NCBI GenBank assembly: GCA_018304285.1
Contig: JAGVWL010000011.1
Span: forward strand, 1-26,172
Direction: 5' to 3'
From: Microcaldota archaeon
GTDB lineage: Archaea; Micrarchaeota; Micrarchaeia; Norongarragalinales; Norongarragalinaceae
DNA length: 26,172 nucleotides
Part shown: piece after piece, positions 1 through 6,687 of the stretch
Layout: every line of letters starts with the position of its first letter
How positions within the stretch are numbered: position 1 is the stretch's first letter
The notes under the pieces: model-generated
Seen by the model: only the letters and a program-made list of their open reading frames with translations
The model's database searches: none
Told to the model about the DNA's origin: nothing
Translations under genes and position numbers: made by a program

Positions 1-1
1 G

Positions 2-172
2 AGTGTTGTGAGCAAGCTTGCAGCGCCTGTCGCGGTAGCAGTGTCCAACGAGCCTTTGAGGGTGGTGGTGAAGCAGCAGTCTTCGTTCGACACTACCGCA
101 GTCATAGGCTTGATTCTCGCGTCCGCGATAGTGTGCGCGATTGCAGTGTTCTTCGTGCGAAGGCCGCAGTAA
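2..172 (+). CDS. C-terminal end of a membrane-anchored protein (partial)
   Basis: The frame is open from the window edge to a TAA at 170-172, giving 56 residues of a truncated protein. The last third is one hydrophobic segment (starting TAVIGLILASAIVCAIAVFF) followed by the basic tail VRRPQ, as in a C-terminal transmembrane anchor with its tail in the cytoplasm. The part before it is polar and Val/Ala-rich. This layout fits an exported surface protein held by its C terminus, but no family is recognisable from so little sequence. It converges with the AlaX gene on the other strand with only two bases between the stops. Confidence 0.6.
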   Translation, partial: SVVSKLAAPVAVAVSNEPLRVVVKQQSSFDTTAVIGLILASAIVCAIAVFFVRRPQ

Positions 173-174
173 GC

Positions 175-894
175 TCAAATGAGCTTGAAGTAAATCCTCT
201 TGTTTTTTGCGCCCTTGTTTTCGAGGCGCGTTATTTCTATTTTCCCGCACTCACGAGTGTTCGCAACGTGAACTCCGCCGTCCGCTTGAATATCAAGCCC
301 GACTATTTCCACTATGCGCAAAACGGGTATTGACGGGGGCAGTGCGTTTGCAAGCTTTACTATTCCCGGAATCTTGAACGCTTCTTCGCGGGGCAATTCG
401 TACGTTTTCACTTCCGCCCCGCTTGCGAGCTTTTCGTTTGCTTTAGAAACAGTTTCATCGAGCTTTTGCCTGTCGAAGTTTTCGAAAGAAAAGTCGAAGC
501 GGCTTTCGTCTGGTGCAATGGCATTTCCGGTAATCAACGCGCCTATCTCGTATGCAGTCGAGCCTAGGACGTGCGCTGCCGTATGCATTTTCATTAGTGC
601 GTAACGCCTTTCCCAATCTATCTTGAGCGCGCACCCGTCGCCTGCGCCTAATCCTTCCTCGTCAACGTAATGGATTGCTTTTCCTTCCTTTTTCTTTACT
701 TCAAGCACGCTGTATGCTTTGCCGTTGCATTCGATTGTTCCCTTGTCGCTTTCAAGCCCTCCGCCTTGCGGGTAGAACACTGTCTTGTCGAAAACGATTT
801 CCTTTACGTTCGCTTCCACGATGCTCGCGCTGCATTCTTTCAAGTAAGCGTCTTTGAGGCAGAGGAGTTCGGTCATTTCAATCACTTTTTGCAT
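175..894 (-). CDS. alaX: AlaX-type alanyl-tRNA editing hydrolase
   Basis: Stand-alone relative of the AlaRS editing domain, expected to deacylate Ser- or Gly-tRNA(Ala) in the cytoplasm. The 239-residue length and N-terminal Gly-rich loop (YPQGGG, residues 41-46) match the AlaX-M type, which has a beta-barrel domain before the catalytic domain. The HxxxH metal site is HTAAH (104-108). The second half of the site reads DGGVH (205-209), where many homologues have CGGTH, so one presumed zinc ligand is Asp instead of Cys. The ATG at 894 overlaps the upstream methyltransferase by 13 bases. A second ATG at 876 avoids the overlap and has an AGTGAT stretch just before it, so the true start may be 876. 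It is the last gene of the minus-strand run. Confidence 0.88.
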   Translation of the reverse strand: MQKVIEMTELLCLKDAYLKECSASIVEANVKEIVFDKTVFYPQGGGLESDKGTIECNGKAYSVLEVKKKEGKAIHYVDEEGLGAGDGCALKIDWERRYALMKMHTAAHVLGSTAYEIGALITGNAIAPDESRFDFSFENFDRQKLDETVSKANEKLASGAEVKTYELPREEAFKIPGIVKLANALPPSIPVLRIVEIVGLDIQADGGVHVANTRECGKIEITRLENKGAKNKRIYFKLI

Positions 895-1550
895 ATGTGC
901 AATACTATTGCGTTTTTTTCTTGTGCTGCACCAAGGATTTCATAGAAATCGGGCTTATCGAAAGACGCAAGTGTTGGTGGTCGCTTCCAGCGGGCCACTG
1001 AAACAACGATGACTGCCTCCCCTCCAGGTTTTAAAACGTGCACCATATTTTCTATGCCTCTGAATGCCTGCCGATGGATTCCGTAGTGAGTGAATACGTA
1101 GTCAAAACTGTTAGCGTCATAATGTTCGTGCAGTTCTCCAGCATGGATTTGCTTGACATTTTTTAGCAGCGGGTCGTAATTTTCATTCAAACTCGTCCCA
1201 TGGAATTCGATATTTCGGTTTCTTTTAAGTATTCTCAGCCAGCGAGTCCCACGCCCTATTCCGACATCCAGGATTTTGATTTGCCTTCCGTTTTCTTTTT
1301 GCATGAGGCTTTCAACGTTCACTACCGGTTCGCCGTATTTTCTTATGGGCGTATTCCAATAAGCATAATGGTCGCCTATATTCACTCTAAACCACTCAAC
1401 AACTGGAACGAAAGGCGCCACGAGAAAACGTAAAATCGGTTTTTTATGCGGGCGTATAAACTGTAAACCTTTTTTGCTTTGTTTTTCTAGCGATGCTTCT
1501 TTAGTTTGTTTGGCTTTATCTCCGAAAATATAGCCGGGAATGAACTCCAT
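882..1550 (-). CDS. Class I SAM-dependent methyltransferase, substrate unknown
   Basis: A 222-residue protein with a Rossmann-type methyltransferase core. Motif I is ILDVGIGRGTRWL (about 93-105), the motif IV region is FDYVFTHYGIH (about 149-159), and LKPGGEAVIVV (about 173-183) is the post-motif beta hairpin typical of Methyltransf_11/25 proteins. The first 90 residues are basic and contain a hydrophobic stretch (LRFLVAPFVPVVEWF), perhaps a membrane-contact or substrate region. The gene lies 7 bases after ftsY and overlaps alaX, so it is probably cotranscribed. Its sequence looks AT-richer than its neighbours, with more AAA/ATA/TAT codons, which could mean a different origin. The substrate (small molecule, lipid or tRNA) cannot be read from the sequence. 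Confidence 0.8.
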   Translation of the reverse strand: MEFIPGYIFGDKAKQTKEASLEKQSKKGLQFIRPHKKPILRFLVAPFVPVVEWFRVNIGDHYAYWNTPIRKYGEPVVNVESLMQKENGRQIKILDVGIGRGTRWLRILKRNRNIEFHGTSLNENYDPLLKNVKQIHAGELHEHYDANSFDYVFTHYGIHRQAFRGIENMVHVLKPGGEAVIVVSVARWKRPPTLASFDKPDFYEILGAAQEKNAIVLHICKK

Positions 1551-1557
1551 CTTTTTC

Positions 1558-2847
1558 TCAACTCAAAACGTTGTTCACTAGCCACTCGCGCGCGAAGGGC
1601 TTTAGGTCGCCGTACTCCTGCCCGATGCCGATGAACAAAATCGGTATGCCCAGGTCGTGCGCGATGCTGAACGCAGTGCCGCCCTTCGCGTCGGCGTCGA
1701 GCTTAGTGAGTATGAGCCCGTTCAATCCCACTGCCTCGTGGAATTTCTTCGCCTGTTCGATAAGCGCGTGCCCTGCAACGCTTTCTCCCACGAAAATCTT
1801 GTAGTCCGGCTGGACAACGCGGTTGATTTTCTCCATTTCCTTCAAGAGATTGTAGTTGGTCTCCTGCCTTCCGGCAGTGTCGATCAGGACGAAATCGGCT
1901 TTTTCCGCCTTGGCGTGCGCGATAGCGTCGAACGCTACTGCCGCGGGGTCTGCGCCGTATTTTTGCTTTATCACGCGCACTCCCAGCTTTTCCCCGTGGA
2001 TCGAGGCTTGCTCGATTGCCGCCGCGCGGAAAGTGTCGCTCGCGGCGATTACGCTCGTGAACCCTTTCTGCTTGAGGAGAAAAGCGATTTTGGCGATTGT
2101 AGTGGTCTTTCCGGCTCCGTTCGGCCCGAGGAAAAGGATTTTGACTGGCTTCGGCTTTCGTGCAGCCTGCGCCACGAAATCCTCGTCGTTCGCGAACAAG
2201 TCGGTCAGCGCAAGCTTGACTTCAGTTTTGACCGCGTCGTTGACGCTTCCGCGTGCGATTTGCTTTCCCACCAGGCGTTTGCGCAGGTCTTCGACCAGAA
2301 AGTCGGCAGTGTCGAGGGAAACGTCACTCTCAAGCAAAGCGATGCGCAGGTCTTCCAGCAGGGGCTGCGCTTCCCCCTCGCCGATGGTGACGCCTCCGGT
2401 GAATAGTCCCGTGATTTTTTTTACCAAGCCGATTTTAGGCAACAGCTCTTTTTTTTCCTGTTTGACTTCGAAAACAGGCTTTCTTTGCCCCGCTTTTTCC
2501 GGCGCTGGCGCAAGTTCGGCCGGTTTTTCTGCTTGCGGCTTCGCCTTTTCTACCTGTTCGTGTAGAACGGGCTGGGGTTGAAGCCTTTCCTTTTCCTCAA
2601 CGCGCCTTTCGATTTTTTGCTCAATAGCTTTGTGTTCAATTTCTTTTTCTTCACGCAAAACCTCTTTTTCCGCTTGCTTTACTATTTCATCTTCAATTTT
2701 TTCTTCAGCCGTTTCTTTCGGCGTTTGCGCGCGAGGCTCTTCCTGCTTTTCGCGTTCCTGCGGGATTTCCGCTTCCTTCTTTTCCTCTTCCTTTCCCGTG
2801 AGCTTGCCGACGAATCCGGTGACTGCTTTCTTGAGGAAACCAAACAT
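1558..2847 (-). CDS. ftsY: Signal recognition particle receptor FtsY (SRP GTPase)
   Basis: A 429-residue SRP receptor that pairs with Ffh/SRP54 at the membrane to deliver ribosome-nascent chain complexes to the translocon. The N-terminal 17 residues (MFGFLKKAVTGFVGKL) look like an amphipathic membrane-targeting helix. Residues about 18-130 are an acidic, Glu/Lys-rich A region that is probably disordered or coiled coil. The NG domain follows. G1 is GPNGAGKTTT (241-250), DTFRAAA is at 271-277, G3 is DTAGR (323-327), G4 is TKLD (381-384), and the C-terminal GIGQEYGDLKPF is characteristic. It sits after the prefoldin alpha gene, as in many archaea. The A region is long for an archaeal FtsY. Confidence 0.96.
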   Translation of the reverse strand: MFGFLKKAVTGFVGKLTGKEEEKKEAEIPQEREKQEEPRAQTPKETAEEKIEDEIVKQAEKEVLREEKEIEHKAIEQKIERRVEEKERLQPQPVLHEQVEKAKPQAEKPAELAPAPEKAGQRKPVFEVKQEKKELLPKIGLVKKITGLFTGGVTIGEGEAQPLLEDLRIALLESDVSLDTADFLVEDLRKRLVGKQIARGSVNDAVKTEVKLALTDLFANDEDFVAQAARKPKPVKILFLGPNGAGKTTTIAKIAFLLKQKGFTSVIAASDTFRAAAIEQASIHGEKLGVRVIKQKYGADPAAVAFDAIAHAKAEKADFVLIDTAGRQETNYNLLKEMEKINRVVQPDYKIFVGESVAGHALIEQAKKFHEAVGLNGLILTKLDADAKGGTAFSIAHDLGIPILFIGIGQEYGDLKPFAREWLVNNVLS

Positions 2848-2865
2848 TTTACAACGCCCTTGTAT

Positions 2866-3252
2866 TTACTCCTGCCGGGCTTTCTCGCTCAACGCCACCA
2901 TCGCCGCGTTCAATCCCTCGAGCTCCTCCTGGATTTTGGACATTGCTTTCACAAGCTCTTCCTTCCGGGCGTCGAGGAATGCTTTCGCCTCTTCGACCGT
3001 TTTCTCGGCGATGACGCGCGCGCCGGTTTCAACCAAAACCTTTTGCGAAGAGGGCTTGGCGCGGACGAACACTCCTGCGCCGACTGCGAAAAAGCTTTCA
3101 TTTTCTCCCAAGCTTTCCAGCGCTTTTTTGGCGGAATCGCTTTCCTGAACGAATGCGGCGAGCGAGCGCAATTGCGTCTGGAGTTCTTCCGCCCTCTGGC
3201 GGTAGTAATTCATTTCCATTGCCATTTTCTGCATTTCCTGTTCCGACGTCAT
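2866..3252 (-). CDS. pfdA: Prefoldin alpha subunit
   Basis: Alpha subunit of the hexameric prefoldin chaperone, which holds unfolded proteins with its coiled-coil tentacles and passes them to the thermosome. From the chosen start the protein has 128 residues: an N-terminal coiled coil (about 1-45), a central beta-hairpin region (SFFAVGAGVFVRAK, SQKVLVETGARVIAEK) and a C-terminal coiled coil, matching the family's usual layout and length. The ATG at 3252 was chosen over one 21 bases upstream because it forms an ATGA overlap with the stop of the preceding gene and has GGTG six bases before it. It is followed by ftsY, a conserved archaeal arrangement. Confidence 0.92.
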   Translation of the reverse strand: MTSEQEMQKMAMEMNYYRQRAEELQTQLRSLAAFVQESDSAKKALESLGENESFFAVGAGVFVRAKPSSQKVLVETGARVIAEKTVEEAKAFLDARKEELVKAMSKIQEELEGLNAAMVALSEKARQE

Positions 3253-3539
3253 CTTTGCACCTGTTGCCCGCATTTGCCTATTGGTTCAACGAACTTTGCC
3301 CAAATGGAATCGCCTTGCCACATCCACTTTGCGCCTAGGACCAATTCGTTTTCCGCGAGTATTGCGTTTCTCGCTTGCTTTACGTCTTCTTTGAGGCTTT
3401 GATCGCAATTCATGGAAGAGATTATTTCTTCAGGGCCTTGGTCGCGCACCATGTTCTTGAGTTCGCTTCCTTTCACCCACGCCATTCCTAAAGCAGCAAT
3501 CAAGAGCAAGGCTATTACCGCAATGAAAATTTTTTTCAT
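3249..3539 (-). CDS. Small exported or membrane-anchored protein of unknown function
   Basis: A 96-residue protein not matched to any family. It starts MKKIFIAVIALLLIAALGMA, a lysine-led hydrophobic helix that could be a signal peptide or an uncleaved anchor. The rest (about 75 residues) is soluble and carries two cysteines (NCDQS and GKCGQQ) that could form a disulfide outside the cell. It lies one base after aIF6 and overlaps pfdA by four bases, so it is translationally coupled inside the translation-factor operon. Many archaea have ribosomal protein LX (aL20) in this slot. This protein shows no LX features, since LX is a short cytosolic protein without a hydrophobic N terminus. Confidence 0.75.
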   Translation of the reverse strand: MKKIFIAVIALLLIAALGMAWVKGSELKNMVRDQGPEEIISSMNCDQSLKEDVKQARNAILAENELVLGAKWMWQGDSIWAKFVEPIGKCGQQVQR

Positions 3540-3540
3540 T

Positions 3541-4194
3541 TCATCCCCCCAACGCTTCGAAAATCCTTTGCATTTCGATTCCCGTGGTAGTTATCCCGGC
3601 AAGCGCGCCGTGATTGTTCGCAATGACTGAAAAGCCGTTGTAAGCCTGGCCGAAGTTGGTAGTCCCGACCAGCCCCCTGACCCCGAAAAACTTTTCCAAG
3701 TACTTCAACTCGATTTCGCTTGTTTCGTTGTGCGCAAGCAATCCTTTGTCCGTAACAACGTTAACTGCGCCCACGGTCTTAATTCCCGCCCTTTGCCTTA
3801 CGATTTCTACTCCCAAGCAATCGCCAATCCTTTTGGCATCGGCCGCGGAGATTTCGGGATTCAAGAGGCACGTTTTGCTGTTGGTGAGAATGTTGATGCC
3901 TGGAGAAAAGTTTTTTAGGATGCACAAGTTGAGCCCTTCGCCCTTGAGCACGTTCTGCTCGTGCTTTTCCGACAGTTCTTGCAGCACGCACCCGTTATCG
4001 TTCAATGCCGCGAAGACACCCAGCAATGGCGATTGGTCTACGTAAATGCGCACCGGCCTGGTGTGCAGGACTTTTTCCACCTGCCTTTCCAGCTTTTCCG
4101 GCGCGTTCTTGGGCAAGAGCGTAATCTTGTTGTTAGTCCTGATGAAAAGCCCTGCGAACGGGTTGTTGTAAAAGCTTGTTTTTTCTATACGCAC
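3541..4194 (-). CDS. eif6: Translation initiation factor aIF6
   Basis: A 217-residue homologue of eIF6, the anti-association factor that binds the large ribosomal subunit at uL14 and prevents premature joining of the subunits. The family's five-fold pseudo-repeat of about 45 residues is visible in repeated Gly/Asn-rich turns. The C-terminal stretch GTTNFGQAYNGFSVIANNHG followed by GALAGITTTGIEMQRI is diagnostic, and the N-terminal NPFAGLFIRTNN also matches. The length is normal for archaea. It is preceded by eL31 with six bases between them, the conserved archaeal order eL39-eL31-aIF6. Confidence 0.95.
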   Translation of the reverse strand: MRIEKTSFYNNPFAGLFIRTNNKITLLPKNAPEKLERQVEKVLHTRPVRIYVDQSPLLGVFAALNDNGCVLQELSEKHEQNVLKGEGLNLCILKNFSPGINILTNSKTCLLNPEISAADAKRIGDCLGVEIVRQRAGIKTVGAVNVVTDKGLLAHNETSEIELKYLEKFFGVRGLVGTTNFGQAYNGFSVIANNHGALAGITTTGIEMQRIFEALGG

Positions 4195-4200
4195 TAGGAA

Positions 4201-4626
4201 TCACGCAGCCAATTCAATCAGCACTTTCCCTTCCTTGTCCTTGGAAATCTTGACTTTCAGCTTCGCAAGCATTTTGTTGCGCCCGCATTTGGACAGGGCG
4301 ATGGAAACCTTGTTGTCCATCCGCACGTTTTCCTCGGCGGTTTTGAAATGCTTGGCTGCGAATGCCCGTACGGTCGGCCCGTGGCGCTTGTAGCGCTTCG
4401 ATTGCGAGCGGTCGTGCAGGAAGCGCTTGAGTGGGATGGTGTAAAGCCTTTCCAAAACGATTTCCCGCTTTTTCTCTTCTTTCTTTCCTTCCTTTTTGCC
4501 TGCTTCGGCTTTCGCGGCCGGCTTTTCTTCCTTTGCCGGAGTTTCGCCCTTCTGCTCTTCCTGTTTCTTCTTGAGCTCTTCTGCAGCTTGCTTCAACACG
4601 AATTTTTCTTCCTGCTTGGATTCCAT
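4201..4626 (-). CDS. rpl31e: Ribosomal protein eL31 with a long charged N-terminal extension
   Basis: The last 85 residues (from EIVLERLYTIPLKRF onward) are a complete eL31. They include the segment VRAFAAKHFKTAEENVRMDN, the KVSIALSKCGRNKM region and the C-terminal KVKISKDKEGKVLIELAA. eL31 sits near the peptide exit tunnel of the large subunit. The protein has 141 residues, while archaeal eL31 is usually about 80-95. The first 55 residues are an added Lys/Glu/Ala-rich segment of low complexity, probably a disordered or helical tail. The ATG at 4626 has a GGTTGAT stretch just upstream. It lies 19 bases after eL39. No methionine lies between residue 1 and the eL31 core to offer a shorter ATG start. 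Confidence 0.92.
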   Translation of the reverse strand: MESKQEEKFVLKQAAEELKKKQEEQKGETPAKEEKPAAKAEAGKKEGKKEEKKREIVLERLYTIPLKRFLHDRSQSKRYKRHGPTVRAFAAKHFKTAEENVRMDNKVSIALSKCGRNKMLAKLKVKISKDKEGKVLIELAA

Positions 4627-4645
4627 TCAAATCAACCCCAAAAAA

Positions 4646-4825
4646 TCATCCTGCTTTCTTCAGTCTCTTTGCTACCTTGAGCTTGCGCATGCGCCAGTGC
4701 CGTTGCTTTACGTTGCGCATTACCCGCCTGGCGGTTTTTGCGATTACGAAGATGGGCACGCGCCTGTTTTGCTTCAAGGCTTTCGCCAAAATCATTTTCT
4801 TTTTCTCGCTCTTGTTCCTGCTCAT
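4646..4825 (-). CDS. rpl39e: Ribosomal protein eL39
   Basis: A 59-residue, very basic protein with the eL39 signature [20 protein letters not shown] followed by [16 protein letters not shown]. It lies in the wall of the exit tunnel of the large subunit. The frame is open 54 bases further upstream, but the ATG at 4825 is preferred: it starts at the conserved N terminus and has GGGTG 8-12 bases upstream, while the upstream in-frame extension is low-complexity lysine. Archaeal eL39 is normally about 51 residues, so a small C-terminal addition (AKRLKKAG) is present. It is cotranscribed with eL31 downstream and the PDCD5-like gene upstream. Confidence 0.93.
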   Translation of the reverse strand: MSRNKSEKKKMILAKALKQNRRVPIFVIAKTARRVMRNVKQRHWRMRKLKVAKRLKKAG

Positions 4826-4875
4826 CAGCCAAACACCCTTTTTTTTCTTTTCAAAAAGCTTTCCAGTTTTTTTTC

Positions 4876-5166
4876 TCACTTTCTTTTTATCGTGATGCTT
4901 CCCTGCCTTTCCCCGGCTTTAATGCGGTTCAAGAGCGAAAGCAATTCCGCCTCGCTCACGGGAGGGCGCAATTGCCCTTGCTGGTATGCGTAAACGAGCA
5001 GTTGCGCCAGTTGGAAGTAAAGCTCCCGGTTGGCGATGCGTATGTTCATCAGCCTTTCGAAAGCTTTCGGGTCGAGGATTTTGCGCAAGACGTCCCTCAA
5101 TTGCGCTTCCCTCTGCATCTGCTCTATTTGCTTTTTCCTCAGCTCCTGCAGCTCGTTTTCATCCAT
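4876..5166 (-). CDS. PDCD5/TFAR19-family DNA-binding protein
   Basis: A 96-residue helical protein of the archaeal/eukaryotic PDCD5 family (double-stranded DNA-binding; exact archaeal role unsettled). The N terminus [20 protein letters not shown] is the family's charged helix. It is followed by the core [20 protein letters not shown] and REL, a compact three-helix bundle, and a C-terminal [14 protein letters not shown]. The frame extends 249 bases upstream over eS19, but that part is an Arg/Lys/Pro-rich shadow. The ATG at 5166, 8 bases after the eS19 stop and behind AAAAGG, is the true start. The gene order eS19, PDCD5, eL39, eL31, aIF6 is a known archaeal synteny block, which supports the call. 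Confidence 0.92.
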   Translation of the reverse strand: MDENELQELRKKQIEQMQREAQLRDVLRKILDPKAFERLMNIRIANRELYFQLAQLLVYAYQQGQLRPPVSEAELLSLLNRIKAGERQGSITIKRK

Positions 5167-5174
5167 TTGCCTTT

Positions 5175-5573
5175 TCACTTTGCGCCCTTGTCCAAAACGC
5201 TTTTTCCCTTCGCGGTGATTGTCCTCCCGGCTTTTTCTTTCTTGATGAGCCCTGCTTTTTCGAGTTGCTGGAGCGCGAGGCGAATCGTTTTGCCGCCTGC
5301 CTTGCGGTGGTGGCTTCTTCGGACTTTGTGGTCGGTCTTTCCGCCGTACTTGTGCCTCAAGCGTTCGGTGCCGACGGGCCCGTGCTTGAACACTTGGTAG
5401 AGCAGCGAGGCGCACCTTTCAAACCAAACTTCGCTGCTTCCGGGAATGCGTTCGTTGTGCGACGAGGTTTTAACCAGGCCCGCCCACTCGGGAGGCTTGA
5501 TTTCCGGAATTTTCTTCAATTCTTCCGTCGTTTTTTCGATAACGTTTTGAATCGGTTCGTCTAAAACTCCCAT
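5175..5573 (-). CDS. rps19e: Ribosomal protein eS19
   Basis: A 132-residue small-subunit protein with the family motifs PPEWAGLVKTSSHNERIP, WFERCASLLYQVF, and GVERLR-like GTERLRHKYGGKTDHKVRR, ending in the winged-helix part IRLALQQLEKAGLIKK. A clear ribosome binding site (AAAGGTGA) ends five bases before the ATG at 5573. Upstream on the same strand, two AT-rich stretches could serve as TATA boxes: GTTTTAAGG centred near 5600, and GGTTAAATATTT at 5700-5711 inside the end of the RNase P gene. eS19 may therefore start a transcript of its own as well as receive readthrough. Confidence 0.94.
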   Translation of the reverse strand: MGVLDEPIQNVIEKTTEELKKIPEIKPPEWAGLVKTSSHNERIPGSSEVWFERCASLLYQVFKHGPVGTERLRHKYGGKTDHKVRRSHHRKAGGKTIRLALQQLEKAGLIKKEKAGRTITAKGKSVLDKGAK

Positions 5574-5655
5574 TAATTCACCTTTTTGCTGTAAACCTTA
5601 AAACGCGCGGCTTCCTTCGAACCAGGTTGACGGTTCGTTCCAATGCAAAGTCTTC

Positions 5656-5934
5656 CTAATGCTTGAAAGGAATCCTGCGTGTAAGACCACAGCTTAAGCA
5701 AATATTTAACCTTATTCCTTTGGCTATCCTCACCTTGAGCGTCGCGCCGGGGATGAAAACCGTGTTGCACTTCTTGCAGTAAGCCGCGTTGCCGAGTGAA
5801 ATGCGGTGGCGCATGGAAAGCTTTCGCGCAAGGAAAACGTAACGCTTTGCAAGCGCCGGGTCGCTTGCGTATGCCTCGCGCGCCATGCGCAAGAGTTTTT
5901 CGCAGCGTTCCTTTGCAATTTTCTGTGCGTCCAT
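5656..5934 (-). CDS. rnp4: RNase P protein component 4 (Rpp21/RPR2 family)
   Basis: A 92-residue subunit of archaeal RNase P, which removes the 5' leader of pre-tRNAs. Two CxxC knuckles, CKKC (53-56) and CLSC (79-82), bind a zinc ion. The segment after the first knuckle (TVFIPGATLKVRI) and the tail GLTRRIPFKH match the family. The N-terminal half is the two-helix bundle that contacts Rpp29 (KLLRMAREAY, RYVFLARKLSMRHRI). The ATG at 5934 lies two bases after the stop of the phosphatase gene. The frame is open much further upstream, but that part is antisense-like shadow within the phosphatase gene. Rnp4 next to eS19 and downstream of a tRNA gives a coherent RNA-processing context. Confidence 0.9.
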   Translation of the reverse strand: MDAQKIAKERCEKLLRMAREAYASDPALAKRYVFLARKLSMRHRISLGNAAYCKKCNTVFIPGATLKVRIAKGIRLNICLSCGLTRRIPFKH

Positions 5935-5936
5935 TT

Positions 5937-6527
5937 TCAATCTTCCAGTTTCGCCCAGTCGTTCAGCCGCATGAGCCGGGGGCCGTGCGGATAGAACTCG
6001 ATTTCGGTTATCGAAGTGTTGCGCAGGGGGCCGAAAACCCTTGCTTTGCTCACGGGCAGGCCGAGATAGTAGCACAGCATGGCGCGGCCGAGGTTGCCGT
6101 GCCCCACGATGAGCATGGTTTTCCCCCCGTGTTTCTTCAGGATTTTCTCGAGCAAGGGCTTTGCGCGGTCGAACGCCTGTTTCATGCTTTCTCCTCCCGG
6201 CGGGCGCGCGTAAGAATTGTAGCGGTAAGCTGGCCCCACCCCGGCGTACGGCTTTCCTTCGTGTTTTCCGAACGACCTTTCCATCAACAGTTTCGAGCGG
6301 ATGACTTTGCAGTGCTGGAGCTTGGCTATTTCTTCGGCCGTGCTGCACGCGCGGCTGAGGGTTGAAGCGTATATGGCGTCGAATCGGATTTTCGAAAGGC
6401 GTTTTGCAATCGCTTTCGCCTGCCTCACGCCCTGCGGCGTGAGTTCGTAATCTATTTGCCCTTGCTGCACGCGTTTCTTGTTGCCCACGCTTTCCGCGTG
6501 CCTGACGAGAAAAATCCGCGTGTTCAT
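5937..6527 (-). CDS. Histidine phosphatase superfamily protein (phosphoglycerate mutase-like)
   Basis: A 196-residue member of the RHG phosphatase clan. The catalytic histidine is in LVRHAES (H10), the second arginine is in STLSRACSTAEEI, the acid is E83 in MERSFGKHEG, and the second histidine is H143 in IVGHGNLGRAM. The sequence shows a phosphohistidine enzyme, but not whether it is a cofactor-dependent mutase or a phosphatase acting on a phosphosugar, cobalamin precursor or nucleotide. The ATG begins 17 bases after the 3' end of the tRNA on the same strand with no obvious strong ribosome binding site, so the mRNA is probably released by tRNA 3' processing. Confidence 0.85.
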   Translation of the reverse strand: MNTRIFLVRHAESVGNKKRVQQGQIDYELTPQGVRQAKAIAKRLSKIRFDAIYASTLSRACSTAEEIAKLQHCKVIRSKLLMERSFGKHEGKPYAGVGPAYRYNSYARPPGGESMKQAFDRAKPLLEKILKKHGGKTMLIVGHGNLGRAMLCYYLGLPVSKARVFGPLRNTSITEIEFYPHGPRLMRLNDWAKLED

Positions 6528-6557
6528 TTTCCATCATCATGAGTGGGCCCACGGGGA

Positions 6558-6617
6558 TTTTCAAGCCCTTTCCGTAAAGGAAGAGGGTTAGAAGGGAGAA
6601 ACGCAGTTTCGCCCTCT
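6558..6617 (-). other. tRNA intron 3, T loop (position 59/60), 60 nt
   Basis: Exon TTCA (54-57) pairs perfectly with intron TGAA, giving a four-pair central helix with bulges AA^A and AA^T directly on the CGGGG/CCCCG T stem. Inside are three short hairpin elements: GAAAC/GTTTC, AAGAGGG/CCCTCTT and CCTTT/AAAGG. Removing it restores a seven-base T loop TTCAAAT. Confidence 0.85.
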
Positions 6618-6639
6618 TTTGAACCCCGGACGTCCAGCT

Positions 6640-6674
6640 TACTCAGTCGCCTGAGGCTTTCGCCTCAACCGTCG
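6640..6674 (-). other. tRNA intron 2, anticodon loop (canonical 37/38), 35 nt
   Basis: A textbook bulge-helix-bulge: exon CTTA (32-35) pairs with intron TGAG, with three-base bulges TA^C and TA^A, stacked on the anticodon stem. The intron ends in the stem TTGAGGC/GCCTCAG capped by a GAAA tetraloop. The bulge positions fix the splice sites after A37 and before A38. Confidence 0.88.
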
Positions 6675-6687
6675 TATAAGACTGGCG

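Noticed and set aside
3249..3539. Ribosomal protein LX
   Set aside because: The position suits LX, but the protein begins with a hydrophobic export helix and shares no recognisable LX segment.
5935..6564. Long minus-strand open frame upstream of and in frame with rnp4
   Set aside because: It overlaps the histidine phosphatase on the same strand, is Arg/His/Pro-rich and low in structure, and only its last 92 codons match a family (Rpp21).
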